In this document: positions 62,445-64,000 of the stretch, piece after piece
Numbering within the stretch: position 1 is the first letter of the stretch
How the letters are laid out: the number at the start of each line of letters is the position of its first letter
Assembly (NCBI RefSeq): GCF_014199435.1
Contig: NZ_JACIJP010000001.1
Location: 1,333,903-1,397,902, forward strand
Reading direction: 5' to 3'
DNA from: Sphingobium subterraneum
GTDB taxonomy: Bacteria; Pseudomonadota; Alphaproteobacteria; Sphingomonadales; Sphingomonadaceae
Length of the DNA: 64,000 nucleotides
The notes under the pieces: model-generated
Database searches by the model: none
The model's input: the letters and a program-made list of their open reading frames with translations, nothing else
What the model was told of the DNA's origin: nothing
Translations under genes and position numbers: made by a program

Positions 62445-62966
62445 TTGGGCGCGGCGGCGAACCCGTTCCTCTACGCTCTCGGCATTGGCTCCAATCAGGC
62501 GCGCTCGGCCCGGCTCACTCCGCGCGCCATGGTGAACGCGGCTCTTGCCGATCTGGCGCAGCCGCCTTTTTCCCTGATCGCGCGATCGACGATTATCAAC
62601 ACCGCGCCGCTTGGCCCCTCGCTGCGCCGCTACGCCAACGCCGCCGCGCTGGTCGCCACCGATCTGCCTCCGCCCGCCGTGCTCGCTGCGCTTAAATCCA
62701 TGGAACGCGCCGCGGGCCGCCGCCAGGGGAGACGATGGGCTGCGCGCCCGCTCGACCTTGACATTCTGCTGTGGAGCGGCGGGCGGGTGGACGGCCGCAG
62801 CCTGACAATCCCCCACCCTGCCTTTCGGAGCCGCGATTTCGTGCTGCGCCCCCTGCAACAGGTCGCCCCCCGCTGGCGCGACCCGATCACCGCCCTTACC
62901 ACCCGTCACCTCCACGCCCGTGCGAAAAAGCCAAAGCCGGTTGACCGCAGCGCGCCACGCCACTAG
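62445..62966 (+). CDS. folK: 2-amino-4-hydroxy-6-hydroxymethyldihydropteridine pyrophosphokinase
   Basis: This 173-aa HPPK is an early folate synthesis enzyme. ALGIGSNQ, RPLDLDILLW (Mg-binding aspartates) and IPHPAFRSRDFVLRPL are characteristic. The likely start is TTG at 62445, directly after the aguB TGA, with AGGA 7 nt upstream; no ATG or GTG precedes the fold. It is followed by tRNA-Lys. Confidence 0.9.
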   Translation: MGAAANPFLYALGIGSNQARSARLTPRAMVNAALADLAQPPFSLIARSTIINTAPLGPSLRRYANAAALVATDLPPPAVLAALKSMERAAGRRQGRRWAARPLDLDILLWSGGRVDGRSLTIPHPAFRSRDFVLRPLQQVAPRWRDPITALTTRHLHARAKKPKPVDRSAPRH

Positions 62967-62986
62967 GGCCACCCATACCCGCTTCC

Positions 62987-63062
62987 GGGCCCTTAGCTCA
63001 GTCGGTAGAGCAACTGACTTTTAATCAGTAGGTCGCTGGTTCGAATCCAGCAGGGCTCACCA
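62987..63062 (+). tRNA. tRNA-Lys (anticodon TTT)
   Basis: A 76-nt cloverleaf has the acceptor GGGCCCT with AGGGCTC, D arm TAGCTCAGTCGGTAGAGC, anticodon stem ACTGA/TCAGT with loop CTTTTAA (anticodon TTT), T arm CTGGTTCGAATCCAG, discriminator A and encoded CCA at 63060-63062. DNA to its right is gene-poor and contains mobile remnants, as is common at tRNA 3' ends. Confidence 0.96.
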
Positions 63063-63302
63063 TATTTCAATGAGTTAGCATTGTATTTTTATGTTGGTTT
63101 GGCGGTGGTGTCCAACAAGTGTCCGTCGGACGTGCGTTGACTTCCTCTTGTTTTGCCTCCCTTCTCTCTTTATCGACCAACCTGATTGAGCTGACCTAAT
63201 ACACTGTTGCCATCAGCGTAGTCGCGACATTGCCCGCTTCCATGTCCGTTCATCCGGCCATGGCAATTCCAAATCACCTTGTCGAGCTGGGGTCAGTTCC
63301 AA
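63063..63302. other. Gene-free spacer after tRNA-Lys
   Basis: I see no supportable gene here. The sequence is more AT-rich than the rest of the window, and short frames do not resemble known proteins. At its right end GGGGTCAG (63289-63296) and GGGGTCTGACC (63308-63318) recur 19 bp apart; comparable GGGGTCAG/CTGACCCC pairs flank some transposase remnants, but this is only a memory-based hint. Confidence 0.4.
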
Positions 63303-63520
63303 TCATAGGGGTCTGACCTTCACACGCTTTTGTGAACGGCAAATGTGGCACCAGAAGCGATTGCGGGCCGCAACCAGGCCATCATCCCAGCCGCGCCGCT
63401 CAAAGTGCCACCAGAGGCCGTGCGGCTCAAACTTGACGCTATGCCCGCACCGGGATACCGGCTTGATCGACTGGTGAAAGGTGGCGGCGTCAGAATGGAG
63501 GTTGCCACCATGATCCCGTC
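63303..63520 (-). pseudogene. Remnant of a small zinc-ribbon-like protein
   Basis: On the minus strand a frame reads HSDAATFHQSI, then RCGHSVKFEPHGLWWHFERRGWDD, with a CHIC pair and a basic end. The Cys pairs around a PxGLWW-FxRRGWDD core resemble small zinc-binding proteins of sphingomonad mobile regions as I recall them. There is no convincing start codon, and the first Cys pair is incomplete (a single CGH). Hence a decayed gene is more likely than a live one. Confidence 0.35.
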
Positions 63521-63606
63521 GCCTTCTAACGGCGTGCGCGTTGGCGGCGATGCTGGGCTCGACGAATTTGTTGGCGCACATGCAGGAGGATGCGCTGACC
63601 AAACCC

Positions 63607-63693
63607 ATTATCGGTTCCAGAACGGAAGAATGCATTCCAGCTTGCGTGAAGCACAGCGGCAAGCAGTACGAGGAGGCCGATACCGAGCGTCAT
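63607..63693 (-). pseudogene. N-terminal fragment of an EamA/DMT transporter
   Basis: The minus-strand ATG at 63693 begins MTLGIGLLVLLAAVLHASWN, followed by AFFRSG. The HASWNA motif after a first hydrophobic helix is typical for EamA-family transporters. After about 30 residues the frame loses all resemblance and ends at a stop near 63525. The remaining nine or so helices are missing. It is a remnant, unrelated by sequence to the intact EamA gene at 20.1-21.1 kb as far as I can see. Confidence 0.5.
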
Positions 63694-63907
63694 GGCGATT
63701 ATCCGCCTTAACGTCGCGAATGGCTCCCAGCCAGCGTCGCCCCCCCGATAACACCACGAACGGAAGGCAGATTCGGACGATCAGCGTCCGGCGCGGGAAC
63801 GGCAGCTAAATTGGCTAACGGGTATGCTTGTGTCGCGAACCGTCATTCAGGTCGTTGGCTCCCGGCAGCGGACACCCATGTCGCTGTCGAGAACATGACC
63901 ACGCTTA

Positions 63908-64000
63908 ACAGGCTGCGGAAAAAGGCTTCCGTTTTTGGTCGATAGGTGATTCAGATTTTCCAGCGGGATTGGTGCTGGGGATGGCGATGCGCGGTTCAGA
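63908..64000 (+). mobile_element. Probable left end of an insertion sequence with transposase start
   Basis: ACAGGCTGCGGAAAAAG (63908-63924) looks like the terminal inverted repeat of common transposons, which read ACAGGCTGC-GAAAAA by memory. About 60 nt later an ATG at 63987 (behind GGGG) starts a frame Met-Arg-Gly-Ser that runs off the window; MRGS/MRGA starts occur in a transposase family frequent in sphingomonads. The right end and the rest of the gene are outside the window, so this is tentative. Confidence 0.4.

Noticed and set aside
63345..63809. 154-codon plus-strand frame near the right edge
   Set aside because: It overlaps the more meaningful minus-strand remnants, has low-complexity Arg/Gly content and no recognisable domain.

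Overview
The window looks like a chromosomal segment of a GC-rich alphaproteobacterium, most likely of the order Sphingomonadales. The evidence is the high GC content, the ThiS-ThiG fusion, a separate atpHAGDC operon with a very short epsilon subunit, a large and tightly overlapping dcw cluster that ends in ftsZ, and the aroQ-accB-accC and nagZ-scpAB-tatABC gene orders. The assignment rests on gene content and protein resemblance only, with no database search.

Left part (1-10 kb): a truncated C4-dicarboxylate symporter gene at the edge, tRNA-Val(GAC) with a terminator, a ThiS-ThiG fusion, aroQ-accB-accC, and a four-gene arsenic operon (arsR, LMW-PTP-type arsC, aquaglyceroporin, glutaredoxin-type arsC) with a palindrome over the arsR start codon. 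These are followed by an orphan ParA ATPase, the Ada alkylation-response protein and a secreted S1C serine protease with an extra C-terminal region.

10-21 kb: the F1 ATP synthase operon (delta, alpha, gamma, beta, epsilon) carries two intergenic palindromic elements. Behind it is a small, more AT-rich patch with an unrecognised 516-aa polytopic membrane protein and two decayed genes: a GtrB/ArnC-like glycosyltransferase with an amber codon, a frameshift and an internal deletion, and the tail of a methyltransferase. Next come a lone CpaF ATPase, an exported methyltransferase-like protein and an EamA transporter.

21-30 kb: a glycine-cleavage operon (gcvT, gcvH, a methyltransferase, gcvPA, gcvPB) is preceded by a tandem glycine riboswitch. 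Upstream are a dGTPase-like HD protein and a TPR/SPOR-domain envelope protein.

30-49 kb: the complete dcw cluster lies on the minus strand in the order mraZ, rsmH, ftsL-like, ftsI, murE, murF, mraY, murD, ftsW, murG, murC, a 65-aa unknown, murB, ddl, ftsQ, ftsA, ftsZ. Nearly all junctions overlap by 1 to 11 nt. Four 10-bp-spaced MraZ-type boxes precede mraZ, a compact repeat cluster precedes ftsZ, and a strong terminator follows ftsZ.

49-64 kb: two membrane proteins of unknown role, a cysteine-synthase-family enzyme, a SleB-type hydrolase, an entericidin-like lipoprotein, then tatC, tatB, tatA, scpB, scpA, nagZ, a truncated globin and polA on the minus strand. On the plus strand follow agmatine deiminase, N-carbamoylputrescine amidase and folK, then tRNA-Lys(TTT). 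Beyond this tRNA the last 0.9 kb holds gene remnants and what appears to be the left end of an insertion sequence, so it looks like an integration hot spot. Most of the window is core housekeeping. I did not find a convincing wholly new system. The most unusual items are the arsenic operon without a pump gene, the decayed glycan locus with its orphan membrane protein, the coupled 65-aa gene in the dcw cluster and the repeat cluster in front of ftsZ.
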